Source of the DNA: Antennarius striatus
Lineage: Eukaryota; Chordata; Actinopteri; Lophiiformes; Antennariidae
Length of the DNA: 64,000 nt
Direction of reading: 5' to 3'
Assembly (NCBI RefSeq): GCF_040054535.1
Contig: NC_090782.1
Coordinates: forward strand, 17,112,001-17,176,000
Made by a program: the position numbers and the translations under genes. Numbering within the stretch: position 1 is the stretch's first letter; the number at the start of each line of letters is the position of its first letter. Below are positions 1 through 43,850 of this stretch, piece after piece. The notes under the pieces were generated by a model that worked only from the letters and a program-made list of their open reading frames with translations, was not told the origin of the DNA and did no database searches.

Positions 1-977
1 TCTCTCCCCCACACTCTTTGTTCACCATGATTTCCCTCACTCTCCTCTCTCCATCCTCACCTATACTTTCACCCATTTTCCCCAAAGTTACTGAACTTCC
101 ATATAGTTGATATAATACCACAACATGAGCAACTGATCACAGCTTGAGAGCTCTGCAAAGCGCAATGTGCATGCACGCTCATGTAAGATATGGTGACGTA
201 AGGTTTACCCATACTTAAATACCACCTGTAGCCTCAACCAGTTTTTAAATACATATGAATATTTATTGTTCCACCAGTTCTATTATAAAATTTGAAAAGC
301 TGTTTTCAACGGATGGGTCACAACAGTGATGTCCCACTTTGAACGTGTGGTGAAAAGGCTTATAATGGCAAAATATAATTTAGTAATTAAAAAAGTAGAC
401 AAAGAGGATATTCACTATTACGGGGAAGTCGGAGCCAGTGCCCATTGACACTCACATACCACAAAGGAAATAGCAGAGAGAATAGATGAGAAATCTCTAT
501 CCCCTAGAAAAGAAGGCGATATCAGTGACATAGCACTACTTGTGTTATTTTAAAAACTAAGGGTCAGTCTTTGTGAACAGATGTCCACCTTTTAAAAAAT
601 GATTTAGCAAATTGCCAATAAAGGAGGAACTGCAGCCAGCTAGTCTTCACTCACATCTTTGTGTAGATCAGGAATGTGTCTCTTTCGTGACTTTAATCCC
701 TAAGGACGAAACATGTTCAGTTACACAAGAAGCGCTAAAATTTCAGTTCATTCATTCTCTAAAAACCATAGAGAAACTTCCATAGACAAAGATACACACA
801 GTGAGGTCTGTCTTGCTTAACGACACAAGTCTGAAAGTGCTTTATTTTTGTTCATTACTTCCCCATAGATGATATATTATGGCTCCTTTTCCATCTGAAT
901 GTCAGTCATAAATTTAGCAAAATATCTTTTAAACGTGTTGCACCTGAAGCTAAATTTAGCTGTAAATTGATTTTAAT

Positions 978-1059
978 GTATGGGCATCCCTGCTGAGACT
1001 GTTGCCCCCGCAGCCTGGCCCCAGATAAGCGGTTGATGATGGATGGATGGATGGATGGA
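978..1059 (+). mobile_element. 5'-truncated LINE 3' tail (L2-like) ending in (GATG)n
   Basis: An 82-bp fragment with the layout of a fish LINE 3' end: a short body containing GATAAGCGGTTGATG followed by a (GGAT)n tail. The 10-bp direct repeat TGATTTTAAT occurs exactly on both sides (968-977 and 1060-1069), as expected for a target-site duplication. The L2/Maui assignment rests on the remembered tail pattern and is tentative. Confidence 0.65.
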
Positions 1060-1180
1060 TGATTTTAATTAAAATTAACCTCTTCCTATATTCCTCTTGA
1101 TTTCTTTTATGAGTGGATGTGTTGCTGTCTTTATTTTTAAATCACAAGGGAATTCAAAAAAATGTTTAATGATTCTGCTA

Positions 1181-1648
1181 AAATGAAAGGAAAATGTGTA
1201 CAAAACTGTGGTGAGACCAGCGATGTTGTTTGGTCTAGAGACAGTGTCACTGAGGAAAAGACAGGAGACAGAGCTGGAGGTAGCAGAGATGAAGATGCTG
1301 AGGTTCTCTCTGGGAGTAACCAGGAAGGATAGGATCAGGAATGAGTACATCAGAGGGACAGCACTTGTTAGAGGTTTTGGAGATAAAGTCAGAGAGGCCA
1401 GACTGAGATGGTTTGAACCTATCCAGAGGAGAGATAGTGAATATGTTGGTAGAAGGATGCTGAGTTTTGAACTGCCAGGCAGGAGGCCTAGAGGAAGACC
1501 AAAGAGGAGGTTTATGGATGTAGTGAAAGAGGACATGAAGGTAGTTGGTGTGAGAGAAGAGGATACAGAAGACAGGGTTAGATGGAGGCAACTGATTCAC
1601 TGTGGCGACCCCTGAAGGAAAAAGCTGAAAGGAAAAGAAGAAGAAGAA
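1181..1648 (+). mobile_element. 5'-truncated non-LTR retrotransposon (LINE) 3' end with 17-bp TSD
   Basis: A 139-residue open frame (1196-1615) is the C-terminal end of a LINE ORF2-type polyprotein; I recognise the conserved stretch RMLSFELPGRRPRGRPKRRF and the CGDP ending from abundant fish copies. It is followed by the typical short 3' UTR (GGCGACCCCTGAAGG) and an (AAG)n tail. The 17-bp sequence GTTTAATGATTCTGCTA flanks it perfectly at 1164-1180 and 1649-1665, so this is a recent target-primed insertion truncated at its 5' end. The clade (RTE-like) is from memory and not certain. The frame is open from 1196 to its natural stop, in keeping with a young copy, but it has no reverse transcriptase core and cannot be autonomous. 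Confidence 0.85.
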
Positions 1649-4600
1649 GTTTAATGATTCTGCTACATTTTCAACCAAAACAACATTGTCCCTGTAAATA
1701 CAAAAACTATATTATACAATATATAATAATAATCATATAATCATAATAATATTATAACTGATAGTGAATTACAAATGTTTTCTCACAGAAAAGAGAAAAC
1801 TGATGTCCCTTCTTTTCTTCTCATATGTAGTTGTCATTTTAATGATAACATTTGGACCCATTTCACAATTACAAGCATGGAGAGGCTTTTTCCATTTTGT
1901 CAATTTTTTTCAAAAAGTTATTATTATAAGGCAATTGCGTTACATACAGATCTGAAAAAAATGGCTGATAATTCTGATGTTAGACATGCAGAATAAATGA
2001 CGGCCATCATCACACAGATGAAAGCTTGAGACATGCTTCCCCTCAGTTTTTTTGAAGATTAGGGTTTTTGCCATCAACAAAACCTATCACTGTGGACTGC
2101 TGAAACAACATGATATTACATGTGAAAACTTTTAACCTGTCATTTTAATCTATGTCAAGCATGTGTAAAGGTCCATAATGTTTTTTTTTTTATGCATGAG
2201 AATGCTACCATGTTCGTTCTAGGGTCAGTTCAGATTCTTGAGGAAGTGTTGGTGCCATTTTTGTGGCACACAATAATGTTTTTTTTTCACTTTGGTGGAG
2301 TGTGGATGGTTGCATTTATTTGCCCAGTGCAAATAGCTTGACAGTGTGTTTGTTTCTATGTATTTATATATGCATGTATAACAATTTGATGAAGGCAAAC
2401 TGTTGTGCTGCCCATGATTTACATCCACCCTCGCAAAGCTGTAGCTGTGAAATGTGATTTATTTCTGCAGTTGTTGGCCCTGTGCAGTGATACAAAGATA
2501 TTAATTGAACGACCCACAACAGTGGAATAATTACTGACCACTAGTTCTACCCACTTCCCTGTCGGTGGTAACACAAAAGATTTCTTCCCTATAACACCCT
2601 TGGAGCTGTCCTTTTATTCTTTCCACGTCTGCTCTCTGCAGATGTTTTCTCTAGAACCTACATTTTCTTCAGTGTGTTCCATGTTTCAAGTTATATTCAA
2701 GTTATGTTCAAGTTGGCATTCTTGCACCCTTTTGATTGGTGGTGTGTTTAAAACACACAGCTTGTTGTTGTAGTAGAGAGTAAATCATGTATAGGTCTGT
2801 ATTTGTAACTGGGGACGGTCTGTCTCTGGCAGATGTGCAGTTTGTTTGGATTTCACTACGCATATACAGTGTAATGAATGCAGGGTTGGCGTATGCCCCT
2901 TCATTGAATTGCAATAATTTCCAAAATTTTTGGTTTTGGAAATATGAGGTTACATGTGAGGAAAAGTATATCTTCTTGCATTCTAAAATTAAGATGTCAA
3001 ATTTAAATGACGAAGAATACCTTCTTGTTTCCTTATATTTTGCTAAATTTATTTGTGGTCACCAGAATGTGAGAATCTGGCATTGTTTTCTCCCAGAAAT
3101 GGCTGTTAGAGATTATTCATTCAAACCAGTTATTGGTTTTTTATTTTATATATACAACAGGGAAAACAAAGTAACTACAAGCAGAGGATGAGTCACTAAA
3201 TTGCATTTAGGACACAACTATTACACTTGAATTGAACGGAAGAAGTTACAGCAAATTAAATATATTTGCTTGGTTCAGGTTACTTGGAGAATAGTTTGTT
3301 AAAAATATTGTACAAAAATAAGTAACAGAGTCAAGTTGCTGTTTACACTATTCAGCTTTGCAAAGTACACTTGACACATCATGAACACAGTTTGCCAGAC
3401 CTAGAGCTGCATTTGATCTTCCTTGGCTTCACTGTGGCATCATGGAATTTAATGAGATTTTCATACTTTATCATAAATACTGTCTGAGCGTGTTCTTGAG
3501 ATTATCTGTATTTAGTAAATTCTCAAATTTAAAAATAGATTTGAACAGCTCAAAGGGCTAAAAGTAATGAGTTGTAAGAATAACCCTTTTTGTGTTGAGG
3601 ACATTTCATTCAGGTGTCTATAAACTTTTCAACTGACATGGTGGTGGAACTTTGCTAGTACAGGGAAATTAAATATCGTGGTCCTTGCTAATGCAAGTCC
3701 AATTTGTGGTGAACAGCAGGTTGCGAGTCAATACACACACCAGCTATTAATAAAAACAGACATTTCACTTCCGCAACACTAAGCTGGAGGTCAGTGTTCT
3801 CTACCTGGAACTGGTTTGTTGTCTGTGATACAACCTTATAACCACAGTCTGGGAAAATGAGCATAGAAAAAAACCCTGATTATAGACTTGGAGTCCAGCA
3901 GGAGTCTTAAATGACCATGGTTGTTGTACAGGGAAAAACCATTTCCTAGTATGAAAAACAATAGTGCTGTTTGACTAAGGTTGAATATTATCCTTTAGGG
4001 GACTCTAAACAACTTGCCATGCCTTTTGCGTCTGTCATACTGGCGCTTCCCCTACTTGGTGGTTGTGGCAGGAAGGGCTGCAGGGGTCTTATAGAGTAGT
4101 TTAAGGCTATGGGACATTCCCATCAGTGCTATTAATGGAAGTTAATTATTTCTCAGGCCTTCCTGAAAGCTTACTGTGTAGCAGAATGCTGAATATTTGA
4201 ACTATCACTGACATCACTAGCTGCAGTACCCATAGTGCTGTTGTTCAAGGTCATTTAGTGTGTACTTGTGTTAAAGCTGTGAGAGGCACATTGCTGTAGA
4301 TCAATTTGCCACAGTTCTGTTTTCTTTTTTTGAGTGATTAGACCAAATTTATTGAACAAACAGTAATTACCAGTATTACAACAGTATATTTCCTACAGAG
4401 AAAGGTCTTCATGTTGTGTGTTGACATTCTGGTTGGCATTAAATTTTAAATTGGCATTTTCCTTATCATGCCCTTGCAACCTGGATTATAAAGGCCCCTG
4501 GGATGTATATATACGTGCACCTCTGTAGCTCGCCACCATAATAACTTAAAGTGGGTGTAGACTTATAGATGTTCATTGATTGAAGTATTGATGTTGGAAT

Positions 4601-6797
4601 GCATAGGAGACAAAGTGAAAGTCATAAGTATGGGTTTGCTGGCATTTGGATTAAATGTGTTAATGCATCATCAATACTGCTGGACCATTTTTTTCTGTTT
4701 AAATCCTTGGTTCTTATGAATATAAGAAAAATCAGTCAAGATATGACTGAATAAAAAAATTAACCACATGCAACACCATAGGAGATGATGTCTGTGGAAC
4801 TGTGCACTGTGAACATGTTAACAGGGAATTACTATGACCATGTGGGTTGAGTACTGTTCACGCTTTAGCAGTTATGAGGTACTGTACATAGAATTCAATA
4901 TCAATACTTAGCAGTATGTAAAATAACGGTCAAAGGAATAACAAAAAAAGCCAAGAGGCCACAAGAAGAGACAGACTGTAAGACTGCCAGTCTGTTTTCT
5001 TGTCACACCCACTGCATGTAAATGGCATACCATTTGTGTGCTGTTTATTTCATACGTGGGTCTTTGAACATACTGCTATCTCACGTACTGTTTTACGGTA
5101 CTAAATATTGCATGTTGGTAAGGAATTGCAGTCAGCTGGCTGTATGTTGAAGGATGAAACCAGTTCACTGTACCAAGGTTTTGCTGAGGTATCAGAAAGT
5201 GTTTTGACAAGCGTGATGGAAAAAATAGTTCAGAACTGAAGATTATTGAAGGCATTGCTGTATACCTGCTAGGGCAGTTGTTGGTGAGCACCTTTCAACA
5301 TCCACACCACGCAAGATCGCAGTTGTGGTGCAGAAAATCTTAATAGACAACAGCACAGCAAAAAACTTTACAGCCCAAACACAAACTGACTTCATTTTGC
5401 TTAGTCCATAGTGTTCTGTCCACATGCAGGAATTTGTCTGGAACCGTAGGCATCCCCAAACCCGTAATGTGTCATCATTGTTATCAGAGGGGCTGGATTT
5501 TCTGTTTTCAAAAGTTTGTTTTCAGGTCCTCAAAGTACTGCTGTAAAGGGGTTAGGTGTAACAGATGCAAATTCACATTTGAAATTCTTACATCTTCCAT
5601 ACGGATTTAAGGGAATAAATTAGAGATTTTAGAGATTTTAGATTCTTGATTAATTCCACTGGGATACATTCTTTCCCTTAGATTTGAACCATTCCTGAGA
5701 AGCGTGGACTGCCATTAGGGTGCCCAATACATATCCTTGCTCAAGGATAGTTCAATGGTTGGACTTCCAAGAGTAGAAGTCTAAACATTGAACCACATTT
5801 CATGAACTGAACGCTATTTTGAGCTACAGCAGTCCAAAAATGCTCTGTGAACATAACTGGAAATGTCTGCATTTACTGTCTTTTTTTTGTCATAAAAGTT
5901 CTGAATCTGAAAAAATATGAATGAGCAAGGGAAAGTCCCTGCATTTTCCTTGTCTAGTTTGTTTCCGTCTTTTTCCCTTCAAGCACACAAAAGAACTTAG
6001 ATGTACCAGAACAATTGTTATTTGAAAATGTCTCCATCTTTCAGGATAAAGATGGAGGTTGTCCCTTGCAATTAACACCTTCATTGTTTCTTTTGGCGTG
6101 GTTCTGTCTGTGCAACTACCCTCTCAACTAAAGTTGATCTAAAAGATTAAAGCCTGAAAGCCCCTGCTTTGTTTGTGCGCCTGGTTCTTCTGCTGTTTGT
6201 GTGGGCCAGCAAAGTTTCCCTCAGGCTAAAAGTGTTTAGTTTGAGCCTCCTCTCCCTCTTTCCATGCTGAGTTAAGGGTATTTTATTGCAAGCTACCATG
6301 ACGACTATTTGGCATGCTGGATATAGACTTGAACAGCAATTCCAGGAAGTGGGGTTACTTCCTTACTTAGTGTGAACAACTTCCTGCCCTCTGCTGTATG
6401 GATGTGTGCCAGGTCTAGTGACACACGTTCAGTACGTGTGCAGTTTTGTCTGTAGTTTCATAATTACTTCCGCATCTCATCGCTTCAACAATTCTATCTC
6501 GACCACCTCTCTCTCTCTGTCATTGCTTCTGCCTGTTGAAAAGACTTATTCTATTTCATGACTTGCTGAATCTCTCAAGTGACCTGCTGTTGTGTCAGGG
6601 ACAAAGCATCGGTGAACGCTGAGGGAGCATCCAGCATAATGACAGCAGAGAATACACACACACGCACACACTTTCAGATGCAGTGATTTTCTTTTATGTA
6701 TGGATTCTGTCAGAAAAATTCACACTTGAAAAAGTGGTTTGAACTTTTCGCATGAATTTATGTACTTTGTGGCATTCACAATTTACCTGTGTATGCA

Positions 6798-6819
6798 TAA
6801 TAATAATAATAATAATAAT
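6798..6819 (+). repeat. (TAA)n microsatellite
   Basis: About seven uninterrupted TAA units in notch2 intron 1. Confidence 0.9.
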
Positions 6820-7084
6820 GTAATAATGTTCATCACCTTTGTTCAGTGGTTCACACCATGCAAGCATTTTCTAATAAGCACTAAACTCAAAATGCAGCTG
6901 AGGATAATGGAATGTCATGGTAGGTATTTTTTAACAAAGAGAAACCAGGCCTGATGTGTACATATTTACATTAAATTTAATAGCATCCAGTATTTGCAAT
7001 ATGCTATTCACAACATTATATTTACACTATAAAGCACATGCTAAGATGTTTGAATTCAGTAGAATAAACCAAAGCATATACATG

Positions 7085-8175
7085 AGTGTACAAAATTAAG
7101 ATTTTTCCCTTTAACATCAATTTCAGTATATCAGTTGACTTATTGTCTGCTGAGGCATGGCACCCTACTCTTCACTAAGGGTGGCTCTCAAGTCATTGAA
7201 GTTCTGGGGTACAGAGTTACAAGCTTCTGCAGGGAAGCTCAGCTGATAGATCTTCTATAAATTCAGATGTGGAGAAAGTGCAGGTCCCTCCATTCGAGGT
7301 ACCACAGTCTCTAGCTGCCATTCCTTAATGATGTGTCCTTGATGAGCAGGAGCATTGTCGTCTATGTAGATTAAATTAGGTCTGTTTAGTTCATGCAGGG
7401 GCACACTCACTGGATTAATGTTATTCAGGTGGTATGGGCTTGTCACTGAACCATTCACAAAGAGTAAGGCTGTTCTGTATTGACTAGAATCTAGTCATTA
7501 GACACACCTGCCCAGACTGCAGCACCACCAAAAGGTTCTTCTGGTGACGACAGTTGCTGATGCACAGTGCTCTCCTTGACATCGTTGGCGACCGTGAATT
7601 CTGCTCATTGTGAATCCTCGTTGATCAGAGAACAGAACTGATGATCATTGGTCCCTCATCAAGTGTAAATGCTGCCTCTCTGTGACTTTTCTAGTCTTTC
7701 TGTATCTCTGTTGCTGAGGATACTCTAATACTCTAAACATTCTGTTTGAATTCTCACAATGGCAAGCCATTGATCAATTGTAGGTTTTGTCTTAGTTTCA
7801 TGGTGTCAAAATATGAAGTACGGTGAGAAGGACTGTTTAAATATGGATTCTGAATAAATGATAAAGTTTATTTGTTAATTCACACAACAAATACCTGTGG
7901 TGAATTTTGTTAGGTTCCTTGTTTAGAGTACAGCAAGTTGTGCAAAAAAGTACTGAAACATTGAACAGTTTCCCTTGAACAGTTTCTCTACACTTTTGCA
8001 TTCAAAAGTGTAGAGAAGGTCACCTTAAGTTTCGTCCTGAAATTTCATTCATTGTTTACTTCATATTTATGCTTTCTTTCACAGTGTTGATGCCTTTTGT
8101 GTGAATCTACCTTGTAAATAGTCATGAAAATAAAGAAAACTATTAAATAAGGTGTATCCAAACTTTTGACTGGTC
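7085..8175 (-). pseudogene. Decayed Tc1-like transposon
   Basis: Read on the minus strand, 7255-7640 contains fragments of a Tc1/mariner transposase: a FSDQRGFT-like segment, a GGG..VWAG segment and DDNAPAHQGHI, the remnant of the catalytic DNAPAH region, followed by SPHLNL in place of the usual SPDLNPIE. Frames are broken by several stops and shifts. The right end (about 8147-8175) carries CCAAACTTTTGACTGG, the terminal sequence common to a large group of fish Tc1-like elements. The left end is not clear. A perfect 15-bp hairpin (7984-8017) lies inside. Inactive. Confidence 0.7.
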
Positions 8176-9635
8176 GTGCACATGCACATATCGTGGACAG
8201 ATGTGGATGGTAAGCTTTGTTGATTCTTTGTCTTATCAAGGTTTTCATTCCTGTTTTTTCTGTCTGTGGTTCATTGATAGTGAAGTGTGAGAACAACCAG
8301 GTAAAGAGAATGCATTGTTGCTGATATGAGTCTGGCTCACAATACGTTGCTCAGTCATTCCAGTGTGTCTGAACATTTTATTTATTTTATTTGAGAGACT
8401 AATGGCTGACACCTTTTCTAAACTTGCACTAGGGTTGACAGTGGACAATTGGTTATATGCTTTTGCATGTGTGTGTCGGTGTTTATATGCACATGTGTAT
8501 TAAAATAAAGTGCAAGAGGTGGCTTTTCCAAATCTGGTATGACCTTTGCATCTGACATTGTAACAGGTGCATGTGAAGGTTGTCAAACCTGTCTTTTGTT
8601 GTTGTTGCAGGTAACATGTATATCTTCTGACTGGGCTGCATTCCACACATGCCATAGTTTATGGTGTGGCATCCACTTTACTGTTATTACATTTGATGTG
8701 ATTTATTTAAAACTTTAAAATAATTTTGCATTAACCAAGGTCTTCAGGAAGGTCAAAATGGAAAGAAATAGTTCCTATCTGATTAGATCTGAATAGATCA
8801 TGATTTTTGTGATTTTGCTTTTAGCAGCTGTGCATATTATATGTCTAGTCACAGGCAGTCCCAAAATAGCATACATTTTTTGTGGTCCCTTGCACTGCAT
8901 CTGCAGGCTATTAGTTCATGTTTTTCTTAAATCAGTGGATGTCACTGCAGTTGAAAGCATGCAGGCATACTTTTGTGCATGTGTGATGGGATCATGAATT
9001 TCACAGTGGTTTATGTACGGTATCCCCATGTCTAATGGACTATGTCTGTCAGTCTTGACTGTATTAGTCTGTTCCAGTAACAGTTCAGAGACTGGATCAT
9101 GAACATTTTGTGTTGCATATTGAACACCACCTCATTAAATAAAGTGGGGTTAAGTATAGTCAAATATATTTCTCCTCAAGTACTGTTATTTTGAGTGGCA
9201 CCTCACTGCAGGACATAACTCTGACTGAGTGCACTTGTAAGGGTGTTTTTGTTTTCTCAAAATCGGGTGATCTATCCCATTTTGTAAAATTAGCTTTTAG
9301 TGTTATTAATGAAACTAGACAGAGGGTACTCCGAAACCAAGGTTTCCCCATTAGATCATTCCACTTAAAAGCAGTAATCCCATGATCCTTACATGAGTTT
9401 TTGATCATGAAGACCTAGCCCTGTAATTTCTAGTCACCTTTGTACCGTTAGTAGTTTGGTATCCTTTCAAGAAATCTAGCACTGAAACATTTCAAGACAA
9501 TTTCACATTTAACCGAATAGGAATGGTTTTCAGGTTGATCCTAGTTGTAGAAGTGTATCAATTGTAAAATTTTGGATCAGCAGATACCAGAATATTACTT
9601 GAATCCAGATCATACTTTCTGTAGTGGATTTAATT

Positions 9636-10047
9636 ACATGATGATGTATTGTAATTGTCATTGTTTGTGTGTTTGTCCGTCTGTCCACCAAAAATCTTCA
9701 CAATCGTTTCATGTAGAAAGATGAAACAAAAAGCACATTACTCTGGTGGCAATGGGGATGAAAATGACCTTGACCTTGAGAAAACTAGGTCAAGGTCAAA
9801 TTTCATCTTTTGTACACTCAGGAAACAGATAAAATAGAAAGACAGGGGAGGAGGCCAGTGTGAGTAAGATCATAGATCAAGCACTAGCTTTTATCTATGG
9901 TGAAAGCTACTGCTTTGTACAAAATTTCAACTTCTGTACATTTTTTGCACATATTTCAGGAACTGGATAAGATAGAAAGACAAACAAAAGGCGTATTCAG
10001 TGAGGCAAGGGGATGAAAATTAGATCAAAACCTTGACCTTGAAAAAC
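9636..10047 (+). repeat. Interspersed repeat with palindromic AGGTCA half-sites, left part (copy A)
   Basis: A repeat unit containing TGACCTTGACCT, a 10-nt spacer and AGGTCAAGGTCA (9765-9798) is found here and again on the minus strand at 15580-15770. A second, partly diverged unit follows in tandem (9828 onward, with AGATAGAAAGACAAACAAAA). The block is interrupted by the transposon at 10053-11198 and resumes at 11199. No protein is encoded that I can recognise; family unknown. Confidence 0.75.
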
Positions 10048-10052
10048 TAGGT

Positions 10053-11198
10053 CTGGGCTTGCGCTAGCCATTCGCCACTTCGCCATAGGCGAAGTAAATT
10101 CCAGATTGGCTACAAGGTTTTTTAGACTTGTAGCCACAGTGGCGTTCTTATTTTTACGGAAAAAAGGCTAAAACGAGCGGCGCTCGCTATTTCCGCTAGG
10201 CTATTTCCGCTAGCGAACGGCGCTAGTGCCACTATTTCCTTTAGCGAGCGGCACTAGCGCCGCTACTTCCGCTAGCGAGCGGCGCAAGCAAAAATAGCGC
10301 CGCTATTTCCGCATGCCGACGGAATTTAGCTGAAGCATGCCGACAGAAATAGCCGAAGTGACCCGAAAGCTCCTGATCATTAAATATGCACTCGGGTCAT
10401 GACCTCCTTTCGTCCAATGAAAAACAAAAATATTGTTTTTTTATAAGCTAAACCCACGAATTGGTGTGCGACAAGGAGAGGACGATCAATCAAAAGAATC
10501 CAGTGTTTTATAGTAGGGTTTGTTTTAAAGTCCTCATTTTTAAACAAAGAGTAAATGCTGAGAGGGGGGAGGAGTGGTGACAGACCGATCAGAAGGTCAA
10601 TGAAAGATATTATCAATACTTGTTTGTAGTCTTAGACTTTTGTTCCCTATGACCGGCAGGAATAACCAGCGATGCATGTCAATGTGTATTCACCTCGCTT
10701 GCTATTTTTCATGCCTTTTTAAATTGAAATGAAAAATCATGTTATTGAATTTAAAAAAATAAAATAAACTGTGGCATACCAATGGTGTTGTCTAGGTCAA
10801 AGTTGAAATGTCTTCTTGTCAAAGTAAAACTTACAAGTAAACATTGAGTAATATTTTGTATGACTCTATCTTCACATAGTGAATGGAAGTTTTCAGTTGT
10901 TGAATCTCACATTCATACCTGCATAAAGTAGGATAGAAATAAAGATAGTTCAGCTTGAACTGTTGACTTTAGTGTATTTTTGTAGGTAAACTGAACAGAA
11001 GATTTTGCCCTCAGAATGCAGGAAAACAATTTTCTAAAAAATTTTCTAAAAAATTTCCCTCCCCCCCACGTCCCCCCGCGACGAGCGTTGGTCGTCCACG
11101 CGCTGCGCCACTGCCTTGTGTGGCTTTTTGTGTCTTGTTCACTTCTTTTACACTGAGCCACAGTGGCTTAGTCATACTAGCTCCTGGTGCAAACCCAG
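10053..11198. mobile_element. Non-autonomous DNA transposon, 5-bp TSD, copy 1
   Basis: An 1146-bp element bounded by imperfect terminal inverted repeats (CTGGGCTTGCGCTAG at the left; the right end reads inward as CTGGGTTTGCACCAG) and a perfect 5-bp duplication TAGGT (10048-10052 and 11199-11203). The uninterrupted repeat copy at 9781 shows the pre-insertion site, confirming the boundaries. A second copy at 17058-18149 shares nearly all of the sequence. Inside are a subterminal hairpin (ACTTCGCC/GGCGAAGT), a GC-rich array of GCTAGCGAGCGGCGC-like subrepeats (about 10165-10330) and an AT-richer right half. No transposase is visible. A 5-bp TSD would suit the hAT5 group, but TIRs alone do not settle the superfamily. 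Confidence 0.85.
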
Positions 11199-11395
11199 TA
11201 GGTCAAGGTCAGATTTTCACCTTTATATTGTTTTCGGTACACATCTCTGAAACTGATGAGATATTATCACAAAACAAAAAGCAACATTTTCAGGAAGCCA
11301 GCGGCACAAAAATGTGTAGGTCAGGGTAAAATTTTGAATTCAGGGGTGCTGCGGGATGCTGTATTTTCTGACTGCCTTGTAGAGTTTTTTGTATT
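11199..11395 (+). repeat. Interspersed AGGTCA repeat, right part (copy A)
   Basis: Continuation of the repeat at 9636-10047 after the transposon: AGGTCAAGGTCA at 11200-11211, then a segment (11240-11390) matching 15145-15330 read on the minus strand, including AACAAAAAGCAACATTTTC. It ends near ACTGCCTTGTAG, about 390 bp upstream of notch2 exon 2. Confidence 0.7.
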
Positions 11396-11786
11396 TGAAC
11401 AGGAAGATCTGGCAAGACCACTTGAGGTGAATGAAGGCATACAATACCTTTATGTGTTTAGCTGTGAGTGTTATATTTGCAGGGTTGTAGTTGTGCTTTG
11501 TTCTCTTTGTAAAAACATGTTTTTGACTACCTGCTCAGCCTGCTGCCATGTGAGCACGGGCTGATTTCAGGTGGCAAACCTTTACATTGTTTTAAGACTT
11601 GCACTGCCTTTCTTGAGTCCTTATGTGTAAATGAAAAAAAAAACTTTGTTTACATTTCAAGTGAATAAAGTTTTGATTAGCTTGAATGTCAGTACAGTTG
11701 ACCTTTGTCGTGGAATCGTCACATTTAAGCTGATAATTTAGCATTACTCCTTGTCCACTGTTTAACTCATCTTTTGTCTCTTACAG

Positions 11787-43850
<32,064 letters not shown>

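Larger units (their letters stand above)
1..11786 (+). other. 3' part of notch2 intron 1, transposon-rich
   Basis: No coding exon of notch2 is visible here; the first exon recognised is the 82-bp exon 2 at 11787, whose length equals exon 2 of other vertebrate Notch genes. I see no signal-peptide exon followed by a splice donor and no CpG-rich promoter, so exon 1 probably lies upstream of base 1. The interval holds two LINE tails (978-1059, 1181-1648), a (TAA)n tract at 6798-6819, a Tc1-like relic (7085-8175) and the nested repeats of 9636-11395. I can assign nothing in 1-967, 1700-7080 (apart from the microsatellite) and 8180-9630; open frames there are short and resemble nothing I know. Confidence 0.6.

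Noticed and set aside
1075..1678. Minus-strand open frames over the LINE fragment
   Set aside because: Antisense shadows of the plus-strand LINE frame.
2787..3191. 134-residue open frame in notch2 intron 1
   Set aside because: No recognisable domain, AT-rich codon use, no splice context; a chance frame.
10913..11161. 82- and 88-residue minus-strand frames in the two 1.1-kb transposon copies
   Set aside because: The frames are not conserved between the two copies, so they are unlikely to be coding.
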